A stretch of DNA of 64,000 nt. It comes from Staphylococcus sp. Marseille-Q5304. GTDB lineage: Bacteria; Bacillota; Bacilli; Staphylococcales; Staphylococcaceae. Position numbers and translations under genes: made by a program. Of the stretch, positions 17,174 to 25,936 are shown in pieces (positions within the stretch are counted from its first letter, which is position 1; the number at the start of each line of letters is the position of its first letter). The stretch is from assembly GCF_943737015.1 (NCBI RefSeq), contig NZ_CALSFP010000001.1, positions 2,108,001-2,172,000 on the forward strand, read 5' to 3'. The notes beneath the pieces are model-generated. The model ran no database searches. It saw only the letters and a list, made by a program, of their open reading frames with translations, and was not told where the DNA came from.

Positions 17174-17241
17174 ATACCTATGGGGGTATATTATAACGAA
17201 TTAGATAGTTTGTCAAATACCTATGGGGGTATTTGACAAAC
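17174..17241. promoter_or_regulatory. Divergent cst promoters with two CstR operators
   Basis: Two identical 16-bp sites, ATACCTATGGGGGTAT, lie at 17174-17189 and 17217-17232, the form known for CstR/CsoR-type operators. The second sits inside a larger palindrome at 17208-17241 with perfect 14-bp arms. TTGACA (-35) at 17233-17238 and TATGAT (-10) at 17256-17261, spaced 17 bp, make a strong promoter for cstR. On the other strand TTGACA at 17211-17216 with TATAAT/TAATAT, spaced 15-17 bp, serves cstA. Each operator overlaps a promoter element, so CstR should repress both directions until it is modified by persulfides. Confidence 0.88.
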
Positions 17242-17295
17242 TAAAATTTAATCAATATGATGTAAGTATTAAAAATTAATGTGGAGTGAAATATA

Positions 17296-17556
17296 TTGGA
17301 ATATAATAAAAAAATGATTAATCGTATTCATCGCATACAAGGACAGCTTAATGGAGTCATTAAAATGATGGAGGAAGAAAAAAATTGTAAAGACGTCATC
17401 AGTCAATTAAGTGCCTCTAAAAGTTCTATTCAACGTTTAATGGGTATTATCATTAGTGAGAACTTGGTAGAATGCGTCAAAATGTCTGAAGAAAATAGTG
17501 AAGATTCTCAGGCACTAATTAATGAAGCAGTTGAATTATTGATAAAAAGTAAATGA
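17296..17556 (+). CDS. cstR: CstR, persulfide-sensing repressor
   Basis: This 86-residue CsoR-family repressor begins at a TTG codon after a GTGGAGTG site, giving the standard CstR length. The two sensing cysteines are Cys31 (NCKDVISQLSASKSS) and Cys60 (NLVECVKMS). The histidine and second cysteine needed for copper binding by CsoR are absent. Per- and polysulfides crosslink the cysteines and release the DNA. It represses itself, the downstream exporter and the divergent cstAB genes through the operators at 17174-17241. Its stop overlaps the next gene by 4 bases. Confidence 0.95.
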   Translation: MEYNKKMINRIHRIQGQLNGVIKMMEEEKNCKDVISQLSASKSSIQRLMGIIISENLVECVKMSEENSEDSQALINEAVELLIKSK

Positions 17557-18311
17557 TAAATATAACAACAATTATAGTAATGTTAGTTATTGGTATCTTA
17601 GGAGGATTTATTTCTGGATTAGTCGGTATAGGGGGAGCCATTGTTATTTACCCGGCTCTCTTATTATTACCACCATTATTTGGTTTACCTACTTATAGTG
17701 CTTATATTGCTTCAGGATTAACTTCAAGTCAGGTGTTTTTTAGTACATTGAGTGGATCTTTAAACGCATATAAAAGTAAAAATTTTTCTAGAACGCTTAT
17801 ACTTAATATGGGAAGTGGAATGGTAATAGGTAGTATGCTAGGTGCAATCTTAGCGAATTTAATAAATGTTCAGTTTGTTAATACAGTTTATATTATTATT
17901 GCATTACTAGCTCTTATTCTAATGTTTATAAAAGTCACACCATCTACTAGTCATATTAAGTTAAATCGTCTACTTTTAATTACAATAGGTGGTATCATCG
18001 GTTTGGTATCTGGTATTGTAGGAGCTGGTGGAGCATTTATTATTATTCCAGTACTACTTGTTATATTTAAATTACCAATGAATATGGTGGTTACAAATAG
18101 TATTGTAATTGCATTCATTTCTTCTATTGGAGCATTTATTATTAAATTATTACAGGGTTATATTCCTATCAATAGTGCAATACCGTTAATTTTAGGTAGT
18201 ATACTATTTACGCCTCTAGGTATGAAAATGGGCCAGAAAATACCTGACTATATTCAAAAAACGATAATATGTGTTTTAATCGTCGTTGCAATTATTAAGT
18301 TGATTTTTTAA
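17553..18311 (+). CDS. TauE/SafE-family sulfur-anion exporter
   Basis: The 252-residue protein is almost wholly hydrophobic, with about eight predicted membrane helices in two repeats. Each repeat opens with the glycine-rich family signature (GGFISGLVGIGGAIVIYP near residue 20 and GLVSGIVGAGGAFIIIPV near residue 150). TauE/SafE proteins move sulfite, sulfoacetate or related anions. Its ATG overlaps the cstR stop, so it is cotranscribed and presumably exports the sulfite or thiosulfate produced by CstA and CstB; this substrate is inferred. A terminator follows at 18341-18367. Confidence 0.88.
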   Translation: MINITTIIVMLVIGILGGFISGLVGIGGAIVIYPALLLLPPLFGLPTYSAYIASGLTSSQVFFSTLSGSLNAYKSKNFSRTLILNMGSGMVIGSMLGAILANLINVQFVNTVYIIIALLALILMFIKVTPSTSHIKLNRLLLITIGGIIGLVSGIVGAGGAFIIIPVLLVIFKLPMNMVVTNSIVIAFISSIGAFIIKLLQGYIPINSAIPLILGSILFTPLGMKMGQKIPDYIQKTIICVLIVVAIIKLIF

Positions 18312-18340
18312 GAACATTATATGAGAGAAAATCTATTAAA

Positions 18341-18367
18341 AAGCGTCTCAATGATATTGAGACGCTT
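18341..18367. terminator. Bidirectional terminator between the cst exporter and arsC
   Basis: A 12-bp perfect stem (AAGCGTCTCAAT / ATTGAGACGCTT) with a 3-base loop has A/T runs on both sides. It lies between two convergent operons, 5 bases from the arsC stop. Confidence 0.9.
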
Positions 18368-18372
18368 AAAAT

Positions 18373-18768
18373 TTATCTAGCCTTAAATGAGTCAATGGCT
18401 GCTTTGATTTCATCTCTAACACGTTGGAATTCTGACCAAGGTTTGCCAGCAGGATCGTCAAATCCCCAATGTTCTTTCTTTACATTAGACGGCAATACAG
18501 GACAGTTTTGATCAGCATCACTACATAGAGTTACTACTAAATCAGATTGGTTTAGTATAGTGTTGTCAATTAAATTAGAAGTATGATTTGAGATATCAAT
18601 TCCAACTTCTTTCATCGCTTCGATTGCTTTCGGATTGACACCGTGTGCCTCAATACCGCCAGAATATACTTGCCATTCATCACCTAAGATGTTCTTAGCC
18701 CAACCTTCAGCCATTTGGCTACGGCATGAATTACCTGTACATATAAAGTAAATTATTTTCTTTGTCAT
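18373..18768 (-). CDS. arsC: ArsC, thioredoxin-type arsenate reductase
   Basis: From the second of two adjacent ATG codons (18768, [20 protein letters not shown]) the product is 131 residues, the length of staphylococcal ArsC. The nucleophilic P-loop CTGNSCRS carries Cys10, and the redox pair lies in [16 protein letters not shown] (Cys82 and Cys89 positions). It reduces As(V) to As(III) through a disulfide cascade ending with thioredoxin, in the cytoplasm; ArsB then exports arsenite. It is the last gene of the ars operon, 16 bases after arsB. The preceding GAGGTG site fits this start better than the upstream ATG. Confidence 0.96.
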   Translation of the reverse strand: MTKKIIYFICTGNSCRSQMAEGWAKNILGDEWQVYSGGIEAHGVNPKAIEAMKEVGIDISNHTSNLIDNTILNQSDLVVTLCSDADQNCPVLPSNVKKEHWGFDDPAGKPWSEFQRVRDEIKAAIDSFKAR

Positions 18769-18784
18769 CATTGACACCTCTTTT

Positions 18785-20074
18785 TTAAAATATAATAAGT
18801 GTAACGTATAAACCAACTAATGTGATAAACAGAACAGGAATCGTAATAACAATACCTGTTTTAAAATATGTGCCCCATGAAATTTTTACTCCCTTTTGTG
18901 TTAAAACGTGCAACCATAGTAGTGTTGCCAAGGAGCCGATAGGTGTGATTTTAGGTCCTAAATCTGAACCGATGATATTGGCATAAATCATGCCTTCTTT
19001 AATTAAACCGGTAGTTGCAGACTGTCCAATAGCAATTGCATCAATTAATACGGTAGGCATATTATTCATAATGGATGAAAGGAATGCGGATATAAAGCCC
19101 ATACCTATAACACTGCTAAACAATCCATAGTTTGATATACTTGATAGAATATTAGCTAATAATGCAGTAATACCCACGTTTTTCAGACCAAATACAACTA
19201 AATACATTCCTATAGAAAAGAGCACAATATTCCAAGGTGCGCCTTTAATCACTTGTTTCGTGCTTACAACGCTTGATTGATAGGCCAATACAGTAAATAT
19301 AAACGCAATTGAACAAGCAATTATCGATACCGGAATTTGAATAAATTCACTAACTATATAACCAATGAATAAGATTGATAAAACAATCCATGAAAACTTG
19401 AATAATTTTGGATCTTTAATGGCTTGATCAGGTGTTTTAAGGTTTTTAATTTCAAAATGGTTAGGAATAACTTTTCTGAAATATAGCCATAATACAACAA
19501 TACTTGCAAGTAAAGAGAATAGATTTGGAATCATCATGCGACTTACATATTCAATAAATCCAATATGGAAGTAGTCAGCAGAAACGATATTAACCAAATT
19601 ACTTACAATTAATGGAAGAGACGTAGTATCTGCAATGAATCCACTTGCAATGATAAAAGGAAAAATGACTTTTTGATTAAACCCAAGATTTCTGACCATA
19701 GCCAGCACGATTGGAGTGAGAATTAATGCAGCTCCATCGTTCGCAAAGAAAGCTGCTACAATAGCGCCTAACAACATAATGTAGACAAACATCTTAAACC
19801 CATGACCATTTGAAGCTCTGACCATATGTATAGCCGCCCATTCGAAAAATCCAATTTCATCTAAAATTAATGAAATGAGTATAACAGCGACAAAGGTTAA
19901 CGTTGCATTCCAAACAATCCCTGTAACTTCTAGTACGTCTGAAAAGCTAACAACACCTGTAATGATAGCAATAACAGCACCGATTAAAGCTGTAACACCA
20001 ATATCCAAACCTTTAGGTTGCCATATGACAAAAATTAACGTTAATATAAAAATAGTGATTGCTAATATCGTCAT
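18785..20074 (-). CDS. arsB: ArsB, arsenite efflux permease
   Basis: From ATG 20074 ([20 protein letters not shown]) the product is 429 residues, the classic ArsB length; a GTG three codons upstream is less likely. It has about 12 membrane helices and ArsB features such as [18 protein letters not shown] and [19 protein letters not shown]. ArsB expels arsenite and antimonite, alone using the membrane potential or as the channel for the ArsA ATPase, which is also encoded here. It begins 2 bases after the arsR stop. Confidence 0.96.
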   Translation of the reverse strand: MTILAITIFILTLIFVIWQPKGLDIGVTALIGAVIAIITGVVSFSDVLEVTGIVWNATLTFVAVILISLILDEIGFFEWAAIHMVRASNGHGFKMFVYIMLLGAIVAAFFANDGAALILTPIVLAMVRNLGFNQKVIFPFIIASGFIADTTSLPLIVSNLVNIVSADYFHIGFIEYVSRMMIPNLFSLLASIVVLWLYFRKVIPNHFEIKNLKTPDQAIKDPKLFKFSWIVLSILFIGYIVSEFIQIPVSIIACSIAFIFTVLAYQSSVVSTKQVIKGAPWNIVLFSIGMYLVVFGLKNVGITALLANILSSISNYGLFSSVIGMGFISAFLSSIMNNMPTVLIDAIAIGQSATTGLIKEGMIYANIIGSDLGPKITPIGSLATLLWLHVLTQKGVKISWGTYFKTGIVITIPVLFITLVGLYVTLIIF

Positions 20075-20076
20075 TG

Positions 20077-20391
20077 TTAACACTCACCTTTCTCTACAGT
20101 TTCACATATACATGGGACAGTACTGGAACTCAATAGAGTGAGTCGTGATGTAATGTCATCTAATACTTCATGATTCAATTTATATAAATTTTTATTACCA
20201 TCCTTTCTAGATGTAATTAAATTATTGTCTTTTAATACTTTCATATGATGACTTAATGTGGGTTGAGAAAAAGAAAAATGCTCTAATAAATCACAAGCGC
20301 ATAATTCACCACAAGATAACAAATCTAATATTTCAAGACGGCTACTATCAGCAATCACTTTTAAGTATTGTGAAATTTCTTTATAATTCAA
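20077..20391 (-). CDS. arsR: ArsR, arsenic-responsive repressor
   Basis: This 104-residue winged-helix protein carries the ArsR metal-binding helix [14 protein letters not shown] and the recognition helix [17 protein letters not shown]. Binding of As(III) or Sb(III) to the cysteines releases operator DNA. A second cysteine pair (VPCICETV) lies near the C-terminus. It overlaps the stop of the upstream CoA-disulfide reductase gene by 4 bases, so it sits in the middle of the operon rather than first, an arrangement less usual than arsR-first. A likely operator lies upstream of arsD. Confidence 0.95.
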   Translation of the reverse strand: MNYKEISQYLKVIADSSRLEILDLLSCGELCACDLLEHFSFSQPTLSHHMKVLKDNNLITSRKDGNKNLYKLNHEVLDDITSRLTLLSSSTVPCICETVEKGEC

Positions 20392-22052
20392 TTTTTCTTC
20401 TTCCTTTCTACTTGGAACCTTTTATAACGTTGATAATTTTTATTACCACCTGACAAATTAAACACTTGTTTAAAACCTAAATTAATGAGTACGTTTTGTG
20501 CAGCATTCCCAGTAGTACCTTTATTACAATAAGTCACTATCTTTTGATTTTTATCTAATGTTTTTGCATAACTTCTCAACATTTTCAATGGGACGTTAAT
20601 CGCTCCATCAACATGATTAACTTCAAATTGCTTTGGAGAACGTACATCTAAAATCAATAAATCATTATTTTGTTTTATGACTTCTTCAGGCGTTATAATT
20701 TTGCGTCCTCGAGTAATATTGTGTCCAATCATCCCTGTATAAATAACAGGATCTTTAGTTGTAGAAAAAGGAGGCGCATATGCTAAATCTAAATGAAATA
20801 AATCTTCTGCATTGGCACCAAACGTTATAGCAGTAGCTAGTACATCTATTCTCTTATCTACACCTTCATACCCAACAATTTGGGCACCCAGTAATTTAGA
20901 ATTGTTTTTATCAAATATAGTTTTAATTACCATTTCTTGGCCTTGCATATATTCTGGACGATTCGGTTTCACATTGTGTAATACGTCAATATCAATATCT
21001 AAATCAATAGCTTCTTTTTCAGTTAAGCCTGTTTGGGCAATTGTCATATCAAATACACGAACAATGCCTGTTCCTAAAATCCCTTTATGTTCTAGATTTC
21101 CACCAGTTAATCGATCTCCTAAAATACGGCCCATTTTATTTGCTGTAGAACCTAGCGGTCTATATATAGGGTTACCGGTAATTAAATTATAACTTTCTGC
21201 TGCATCACCAATTGCATATATATGAGGAATATTTGTTTCCAAATACTTATTGGTTTGTATTGCTCCAGATTCTCCAATATTAATACCAATTTCTTTAGCT
21301 AATTTAGTATTTGGTATGACACCAATCCCAATAATGATTAAGTCTGTATCAATTAATTCGCCAGTTTTTAAGCTGACTCTATTTATCGTATGATTCGCAT
21401 CATAATCAATAATGTCAATTTCATTATAGACATATACGTTAGCTTTATCTTCAATATATTCTTGAATCATAAAACTCATATCGTCGTCTAAATGAGGCAT
21501 AAAAGTGTTACGTTGAACAATTGAAGTGTTGTAATTAGATAATTGTTCTAACATCTCTAAACCAATAAATCCACCGCCAACGATTGTTATATTCTGAACA
21601 TCATGGTCATTAATATAATTATAAATTGCTTTCGCATCATTAATATTCTTAACTTTAAACACATTGTTATAGTCTTCGCTATCTAATTGAGGAAGTTCTT
21701 TAGGTGATGAACCTGTGGCTAATACTAATTCGTCATATTCTTGAATCATCTTTTCATCATTTACTAAATTGGTAACTGTTATTGTTTGATCAGTATCATT
21801 TATCTGATTCACTTCATGTTTTGTATAAATATCTATATTAAAGCGCTCTTTAAACCATTTAGCATTTCTTGGCGTGAGTTCATCAATATCAGATACATTA
21901 CCGCCTATATAGTAGGGGATACCACATACTGAATACGAAATATCACTATCTTTATCAAAAACGATAATTTCCACATCTTCACTATTTCTTCTTGCTTTAG
22001 CCGCGACACTTGTACCGGCAGCAACTGAACCAATGATAACAATTTTTTTCAA
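20388..22052 (-). CDS. CoA-disulfide reductase-rhodanese fusion (CoADR-RHD)
   Basis: The 554-residue flavoprotein starts at a TTG codon overlapping the arsA stop by 4 bases, after GGAGGG. It opens with the FAD-binding IIGSVAAGTSVAAKARR. The single catalytic cysteine is Cys43 in SYSVCGIPYYIGG, as in CoA-disulfide and persulfide reductases. A NAD(P)H-binding VGGGFIGLEMLEQL lies near residue 165, followed by a dimerisation domain. The last 90 residues are a rhodanese domain with its cysteine in VTYCNKGTTGNAA. Such fusions reduce CoA disulfides, persulfides or polysulfides. Its place inside an ars operon suggests it restores thiols or removes sulfur adducts during arsenic stress; that role is an inference. 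Confidence 0.88.
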   Translation of the reverse strand: MKKIVIIGSVAAGTSVAAKARRNSEDVEIIVFDKDSDISYSVCGIPYYIGGNVSDIDELTPRNAKWFKERFNIDIYTKHEVNQINDTDQTITVTNLVNDEKMIQEYDELVLATGSSPKELPQLDSEDYNNVFKVKNINDAKAIYNYINDHDVQNITIVGGGFIGLEMLEQLSNYNTSIVQRNTFMPHLDDDMSFMIQEYIEDKANVYVYNEIDIIDYDANHTINRVSLKTGELIDTDLIIIGIGVIPNTKLAKEIGINIGESGAIQTNKYLETNIPHIYAIGDAAESYNLITGNPIYRPLGSTANKMGRILGDRLTGGNLEHKGILGTGIVRVFDMTIAQTGLTEKEAIDLDIDIDVLHNVKPNRPEYMQGQEMVIKTIFDKNNSKLLGAQIVGYEGVDKRIDVLATAITFGANAEDLFHLDLAYAPPFSTTKDPVIYTGMIGHNITRGRKIITPEEVIKQNNDLLILDVRSPKQFEVNHVDGAINVPLKMLRSYAKTLDKNQKIVTYCNKGTTGNAAQNVLINLGFKQVFNLSGGNKNYQRYKRFQVERKKKN

Positions 22053-23779
22053 TATTCTAACCCTCCATAAGGTATGACAAAGTAATTATTAAGACTTTCA
22101 TTTTTAATCTTGTTTATCCAAATCGATTCATCTTCTTTTTTGTTACTAAAAAGGTCATCACGTTGATTTAGCGTAACTAATGATTGATTAACGACCCACC
22201 AATTATGTCCTATATTGGCTCTATTTAAATCTTCTACTAAACGTTTAGATTCTAAATAAGGTGTTTTTTCTGCTAGTGTTACGATTATCATCTGTGTTAA
22301 ATCTTGATTTTGAATTTTAGGTAATAGCGTTTCAACATTACTGGTAGTTTGAGTTGATTTTTTCTTTAATTCTTTATGGTGATTTTCACTAGAATCAAGT
22401 AACAACAAGGTATGGCCTGTAGGAGCTGTATCTACAATTACGTAATCCATGTCTTCTTGGTTTTCCATAATGTCACTAAAGGCTTTGAAAAATGCTATTT
22501 CTTCTGTACAAGGTGATTTTAAATCTTCCATAATATAATCAATATCGTCTTGTGGTGTATCATCATTCACTGTGGCTAGTACTTCTTTTTTATACTTTTC
22601 TAATGCTTGTTCTTCATCAATATAAGCAGTATTTAAATTACTTGTGGTTTCAACATTAATTTCTTTAGTAGGGTCAGTAGTTGCTAAAAGAACACGATAT
22701 CCTTTATTAGATAACGCTGTAGCTAATTGCGTTGCTACTGTCGTTTTACCAACACCACCTTTTCCCATTGTAAATAAATATTGAACTTTACTATTTTCAA
22801 TTTCCTCTATTAATTCATTGAATTGCGGATGATCTTCAACAATAAAGTCATCATTTTCAATTAAGTTATCATCATTTAATAGATTAGATAAATTTTCTAT
22901 ACCTTCTTCTTTCTGTTTTTTATATGGAACATAATAAGCATGATTGTTATTTAACCATTCAGTAAAATGATTAATGTTTTTATCTTGTTCTAATTTCATC
23001 TGACTCGAAATTAAACCGTAACTTTCTTCTATATAGTTGTTAATGATTACTTTGAATTTAGAAATTGACAGTTGTTGTAATTCTTTTTGCGCTCTTTGAA
23101 TTTCATATATAGAAGAGTGGTTAGGTCTAGCAATTAACATCATTGTCGTATCTTTTGGATTGCGTAATTTTTCCAATGCTAAGTTATACTTATCTCTATT
23201 TTCATCCAATCCTGATAATTGCCCTAGGCAAGAAGCGTCATTACTCGTTGTATTTAAATAATCTGTCCATGCAGAAGGTAATTCAAGCATTCTCAGGGTG
23301 TGACCTGTTGGAGCTGTATCAAATATAATGAAATCAAATTCTTGTTCTAAAGTTTTATCGGATAAAAAATTTGTAAATTCATTAAATGCTGCTACTTCAA
23401 CTGTACATGAACCACTTAACTGTTCTTTCATCTCAGAAAGCACAACTTCTGGTAGAATACCCTCATAAGGTTCTATAGATTGTGCTTTATAATCGTCTGC
23501 AGCAACAATCGGGTCAAAATTGGCTATAGAGAGATTAGGTATAGGTTGATATTTAGTTAATTTATTAGATAATTCCATTTGAAATACATCTTGTAAATTA
23601 CTAGCTGGATCAGTACTTACTAAAGCTACTTTCTTTCCATTCTCTGCTAAGTTTAAAGCAATAAAACTTGATATCGTCGTTTTGCCTACGCCACCTTTAC
23701 CAGTAAAAAACAAATATTTTGTTAACTCAATGTTATCTAGATTCAATTTATTTAAGTATTTAACAGCATCCATCTCCAT
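22049..23779 (-). CDS. arsA: ArsA, arsenite-stimulated ATPase
   Basis: This roughly 576-residue protein has two homologous ATPase halves. The N-terminal P-loop is FFTGKGGVGKTTISSF near residue 30; the C-terminal one is FTMGKGGVGKTTVATQ near residue 340. Signature DTAPTGHT motifs follow each. Arsenite-binding cysteines appear in GSCTVEVAAF and SPCTEEIAFF. ArsA docks on ArsB and drives arsenite export with ATP. The start at 23779 gives an 8-base spacing from GGAGG inside the end of arsD; an ATG at 23794 is the alternative. It overlaps arsD, so translation is coupled. Confidence 0.94.
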   Translation of the reverse strand: MEMDAVKYLNKLNLDNIELTKYLFFTGKGGVGKTTISSFIALNLAENGKKVALVSTDPASNLQDVFQMELSNKLTKYQPIPNLSIANFDPIVAADDYKAQSIEPYEGILPEVVLSEMKEQLSGSCTVEVAAFNEFTNFLSDKTLEQEFDFIIFDTAPTGHTLRMLELPSAWTDYLNTTSNDASCLGQLSGLDENRDKYNLALEKLRNPKDTTMMLIARPNHSSIYEIQRAQKELQQLSISKFKVIINNYIEESYGLISSQMKLEQDKNINHFTEWLNNNHAYYVPYKKQKEEGIENLSNLLNDDNLIENDDFIVEDHPQFNELIEEIENSKVQYLFTMGKGGVGKTTVATQLATALSNKGYRVLLATTDPTKEINVETTSNLNTAYIDEEQALEKYKKEVLATVNDDTPQDDIDYIMEDLKSPCTEEIAFFKAFSDIMENQEDMDYVIVDTAPTGHTLLLLDSSENHHKELKKKSTQTTSNVETLLPKIQNQDLTQMIIVTLAEKTPYLESKRLVEDLNRANIGHNWWVVNQSLVTLNQRDDLFSNKKEDESIWINKIKNESLNNYFVIPYGGLEY

Positions 23780-24107
23780 CACAGCATCCTCCATTTCTCA
23801 TTTGATTAACTGTAATAATTTCATCGGCTTCTTCTTGGGTAATATAAGCGCCCGTTTTAGCTATATTTCCTTCTATAAAAGTGATTGGTAAAACTTCATT
23901 ACCTTTGTCTTGAATTAAACGAATAACTTCTTTATTTTTAATAAATTCATTCGGATTACTGTTCATATTATAACGTTGAACTTCTATTTGATTTTGTTTT
24001 AAATATTCATTGATTTGGTTTGTCTTTATTAGTGTTTCATCCGGTTCTGGACCACATACACCAGTAGAACAGCACATAGCTTCTTCGTATATTTCAATAT
24101 TTAACAT
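23760..24107 (-). CDS. arsD: ArsD, arsenic metallochaperone
   Basis: The 115-residue protein starts at ATG 24107 (MLNIEIYEEAMCCSTGVCGP) after GAGGTGAGTATA. It has the conserved arsenite site Cys11-Cys12-Cys17 in AMCCSTGVCG and a vicinal-cysteine tail CCDGDGCC at the end. ArsD delivers As(III) to ArsA and can act as a weak second repressor. It is the first gene of the operon arsD-arsA-CoADR-arsR-arsB-arsC, all on the minus strand with overlaps. Confidence 0.94.
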   Translation of the reverse strand: MLNIEIYEEAMCCSTGVCGPEPDETLIKTNQINEYLKQNQIEVQRYNMNSNPNEFIKNKEVIRLIQDKGNEVLPITFIEGNIAKTGAYITQEEADEIITVNQMRNGGCCDGDGCC

Positions 24108-24137
24108 TATACTCACCTCATTAATTAATTTTCGATT

Positions 24138-24169
24138 ATAGACTAACATCTATATAGATTGATGTCTAT
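24138..24169. promoter_or_regulatory. Likely ArsR operator upstream of arsD
   Basis: An imperfect inverted repeat spans 24138-24169, with outer arms ATAGAC/GTCTAT and inner ACATC/GATGT around an AT core. It lies 30 bases upstream of the arsD start, where an ArsR operator would overlap the promoter. Binding is inferred from symmetry and position. Confidence 0.55.
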
Positions 24170-24325
24170 GTTTTTATTTGAGTTTTAAAAATTTTACTAA
24201 ATTTAATTCTTAATAATACAATTTATGAAAAAATTATTTTAATATTTCTGTGAGCAATGCCTAAGTTTATGAAAGAATTATAGTTTTTTTCTTGCGATAA
24301 TATGTATAATGATTTATATTTAATA

Positions 24326-24341
24326 TATCAAAAAAAATTGA
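24326..24341. promoter_or_regulatory. Likely ArsR-family operator of the second arsenic module
   Basis: ATCAA and TTGAT flank six A residues, the ATCAA-N6-TTGAT form bound by ArsR/SmtB-family repressors. It lies about 50 bases before the first ORF of the plus-strand module that encodes its own ArsR-type regulator at 24630. The half-sites recur in the inverted repeat at 24975-25012. Confidence 0.55.
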
Positions 24342-24389
24342 TGTATTGAATGATATAAAACTGCTTTGATAAAAAGGAGGTGTGCTTGA

Positions 24390-24584
24390 TTGCGAGTAAA
24401 CCATGCAAGTACTTTAACTGTTGGTTACTTTGTAAGTTATTTAAATCTTGTTATGCTATCAAGAGAAATCAATTTAAAAGAAGCTACAATATATATGGAG
24501 AAGGAGTTCTTTAAAGGTAATATTAATCAGTATGGCGAATCAACAAAAAATAACTATAAACAAGCAATTCAAGAATTGAAATAA
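24390..24584 (+). CDS. Small hypothetical ORF leading the second arsenic module
   Basis: A 64-residue frame starts at TTG 24390, 9 bases after AAAGGAGGTG. It begins MRVNHASTLTVGYF and ends in a Lys/Gln/Asn-rich helix. I recognise no family. An overlapping frame starting at TTG 24386 would encode a shorter cysteine-rich peptide and cannot be excluded. It may be the remnant of a longer gene or a leader ORF of the ArsR-permease operon. Support is limited to the strong ribosome binding site and reading length. Confidence 0.3.
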   Translation: MRVNHASTLTVGYFVSYLNLVMLSREINLKEATIYMEKEFFKGNINQYGESTKNNYKQAIQELK

Positions 24585-24629
24585 AGATAATATAAACTCA
24601 ATGAAATATTATAAAAAGGATGGTCTTTT

Positions 24630-24950
24630 ATGGAAGTTATTAAAGCAAAGACTGATATGAGTGAAGATCAACAATTTGACTTTTATGAACAGATGTTTAA
24701 TGCGCTAGCTGATAAAATCAGACTTAAAATTCTACATTCAATACGTCAAAGCGATTCAAAATCTTTATGTGTTTGTGATTTAGAAGAAATTTTAGAGTTA
24801 AAGCAATCTAAACTTTCGTATCATTTAAAAAAATTAGTAGATGCTAATATACTGAGTGCTGAAAAGCATGGGACATGGAATTATTACAAAATTAATGAAC
24901 AACAAATACAGGTAGTTTTGAATGAAGATACTTGTTGTAAGATACTATAA
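24630..24950 (+). CDS. ArsR-family metalloregulator
   Basis: This 106-residue winged-helix repressor carries the metal-binding motif SLCVCDLEEILELKQ in helix 3 and a recognition helix SKLSYHLKKLVDANI. A vicinal cysteine pair is near its C-terminus (EDTCCKIL). The two CxC/CC sites suggest a trivalent arsenic or organoarsenical sensor. It is distinct from the arsR at 20077. It heads a module with a permease of the ArsP/YraQ type and a cysteine-rich peptide, and probably represses it through ATCAA/TTGAT sites at 24326 and 24975. Confidence 0.85.
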   Translation: MEVIKAKTDMSEDQQFDFYEQMFNALADKIRLKILHSIRQSDSKSLCVCDLEEILELKQSKLSYHLKKLVDANILSAEKHGTWNYYKINEQQIQVVLNEDTCCKIL

Positions 24951-24974
24951 GTGTCTTCTTCTAATACAATATAC

Positions 24975-25012
24975 ATCAACTTTTTTTGATTAATAAATCA
25001 AAAAAAGTTGAT
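24975..25012. promoter_or_regulatory. Perfect 17-bp inverted repeat between the regulator and permease
   Basis: The arms at 24975-24991 and 24996-25012 are perfect complements with a 4-base loop. The ends are ATCAAC and GTTGAT, which match the ArsR-type half-sites at 24326. It could be a second operator for the permease gene, a terminator or attenuator after the regulator gene, or both; the long A and T runs favour a hairpin in RNA as well. Confidence 0.65.
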
Positions 25013-25038
25013 TAAATAAATTCGGAGGCGTTATACTG

Positions 25039-25923
25039 ATGTTAGACTCAATTATAGAATTCATAAAAACATTTTTAATGTTGTTTTTTGAATTATTAAT
25101 ACTATTCATCATCGTGAGCTTTATTGTAAGTTTAATTCAACAAGTAGTTTCGGAAGAAAAAATCAAAAGACTTTTGAGCAAGCCTAATCAAGCAATTAGT
25201 TATATGTTGGGGACGGTGTTTGGTGCTATGACCCCATTTTGTTCTTGTTCTACAATTCCTATACTCGCAGGTCTATTAAACTCTAAAGTACCTTTTGGTC
25301 CAGCAATGAGTTTCTTAATTGCTTCACCATTAATGAATCCATTAATGGTGTTTATGTTATGGGCTTTATTAGGTTGGAAAGTTGCAGTCGTTTATTTTGT
25401 AGTACTAGCTATTTTTAGTATTTTAACTGGTTTAGTATTTTCAAAAATGAATTTAGCTGAAAGTTATAAAGGCGTAAATGTTAAAGGCGATGGATTTTTT
25501 GCTAATAAACATGGATCTCGTTTTAAACAAGCATTAAATGATGCGTGGGCATTTTTATATCCAATGCTTCCTTACCTATTGATTGGTGTGTTTATTGGAG
25601 CGTTCATATATGGATTTGTACCCGAAACATTTATTACAAAATACGCAAGTGGTGATGGCGTTATATCTGTATTCATTGCATCTGTTATAGGCATTCCAAT
25701 GTATATTAGACCTGAAACAATGTTACCCATAGCTGAGGCATTAGTATCAAAAGGGATGTCTTTAGGAACAGTAGTTGCGTTGATCATTGGTGGTGCTGGT
25801 GCAAGTATTCCGGAAGTTGTATTATTATCGAAATTATTCAAGAAAAAATTTGTAGTCTTATTCGTTATCGCAATTTTAGTTGTGGCTATTGTTACAGGTT
25901 TGATAGTGAACATCATTATTTAA
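25039..25923 (+). CDS. ArsP/YraQ-family permease (COG0701)
   Basis: The 294-residue integral membrane protein has about eight helices. It carries the family hallmark TPFCSCSTIPILAGLL near residue 63, followed by PFGPAMSFLIASPLMNPL, and a second-half repeat GIPMYIRPETMLPIAEAL. Characterised members such as ArsP export trivalent organoarsenicals, with paired cysteines in the membrane taking part in transport. The neighbouring ArsR-type regulator and cysteine-rich peptide support an arsenic role; other members of this broad family have unknown substrates. It starts after TCGGAGGCG. Confidence 0.8.
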   Translation: MLDSIIEFIKTFLMLFFELLILFIIVSFIVSLIQQVVSEEKIKRLLSKPNQAISYMLGTVFGAMTPFCSCSTIPILAGLLNSKVPFGPAMSFLIASPLMNPLMVFMLWALLGWKVAVVYFVVLAIFSILTGLVFSKMNLAESYKGVNVKGDGFFANKHGSRFKQALNDAWAFLYPMLPYLLIGVFIGAFIYGFVPETFITKYASGDGVISVFIASVIGIPMYIRPETMLPIAEALVSKGMSLGTVVALIIGGAGASIPEVVLLSKLFKKKFVVLFVIAILVVAIVTGLIVNIII

Positions 25924-25936
25924 AGGGGGTGAGTTA

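Noticed and set aside
20812..21192. A 126-residue frame antisense to the CoA-disulfide reductase
   Set aside because: It is a shadow frame of a conserved enzyme gene with no independent evidence.
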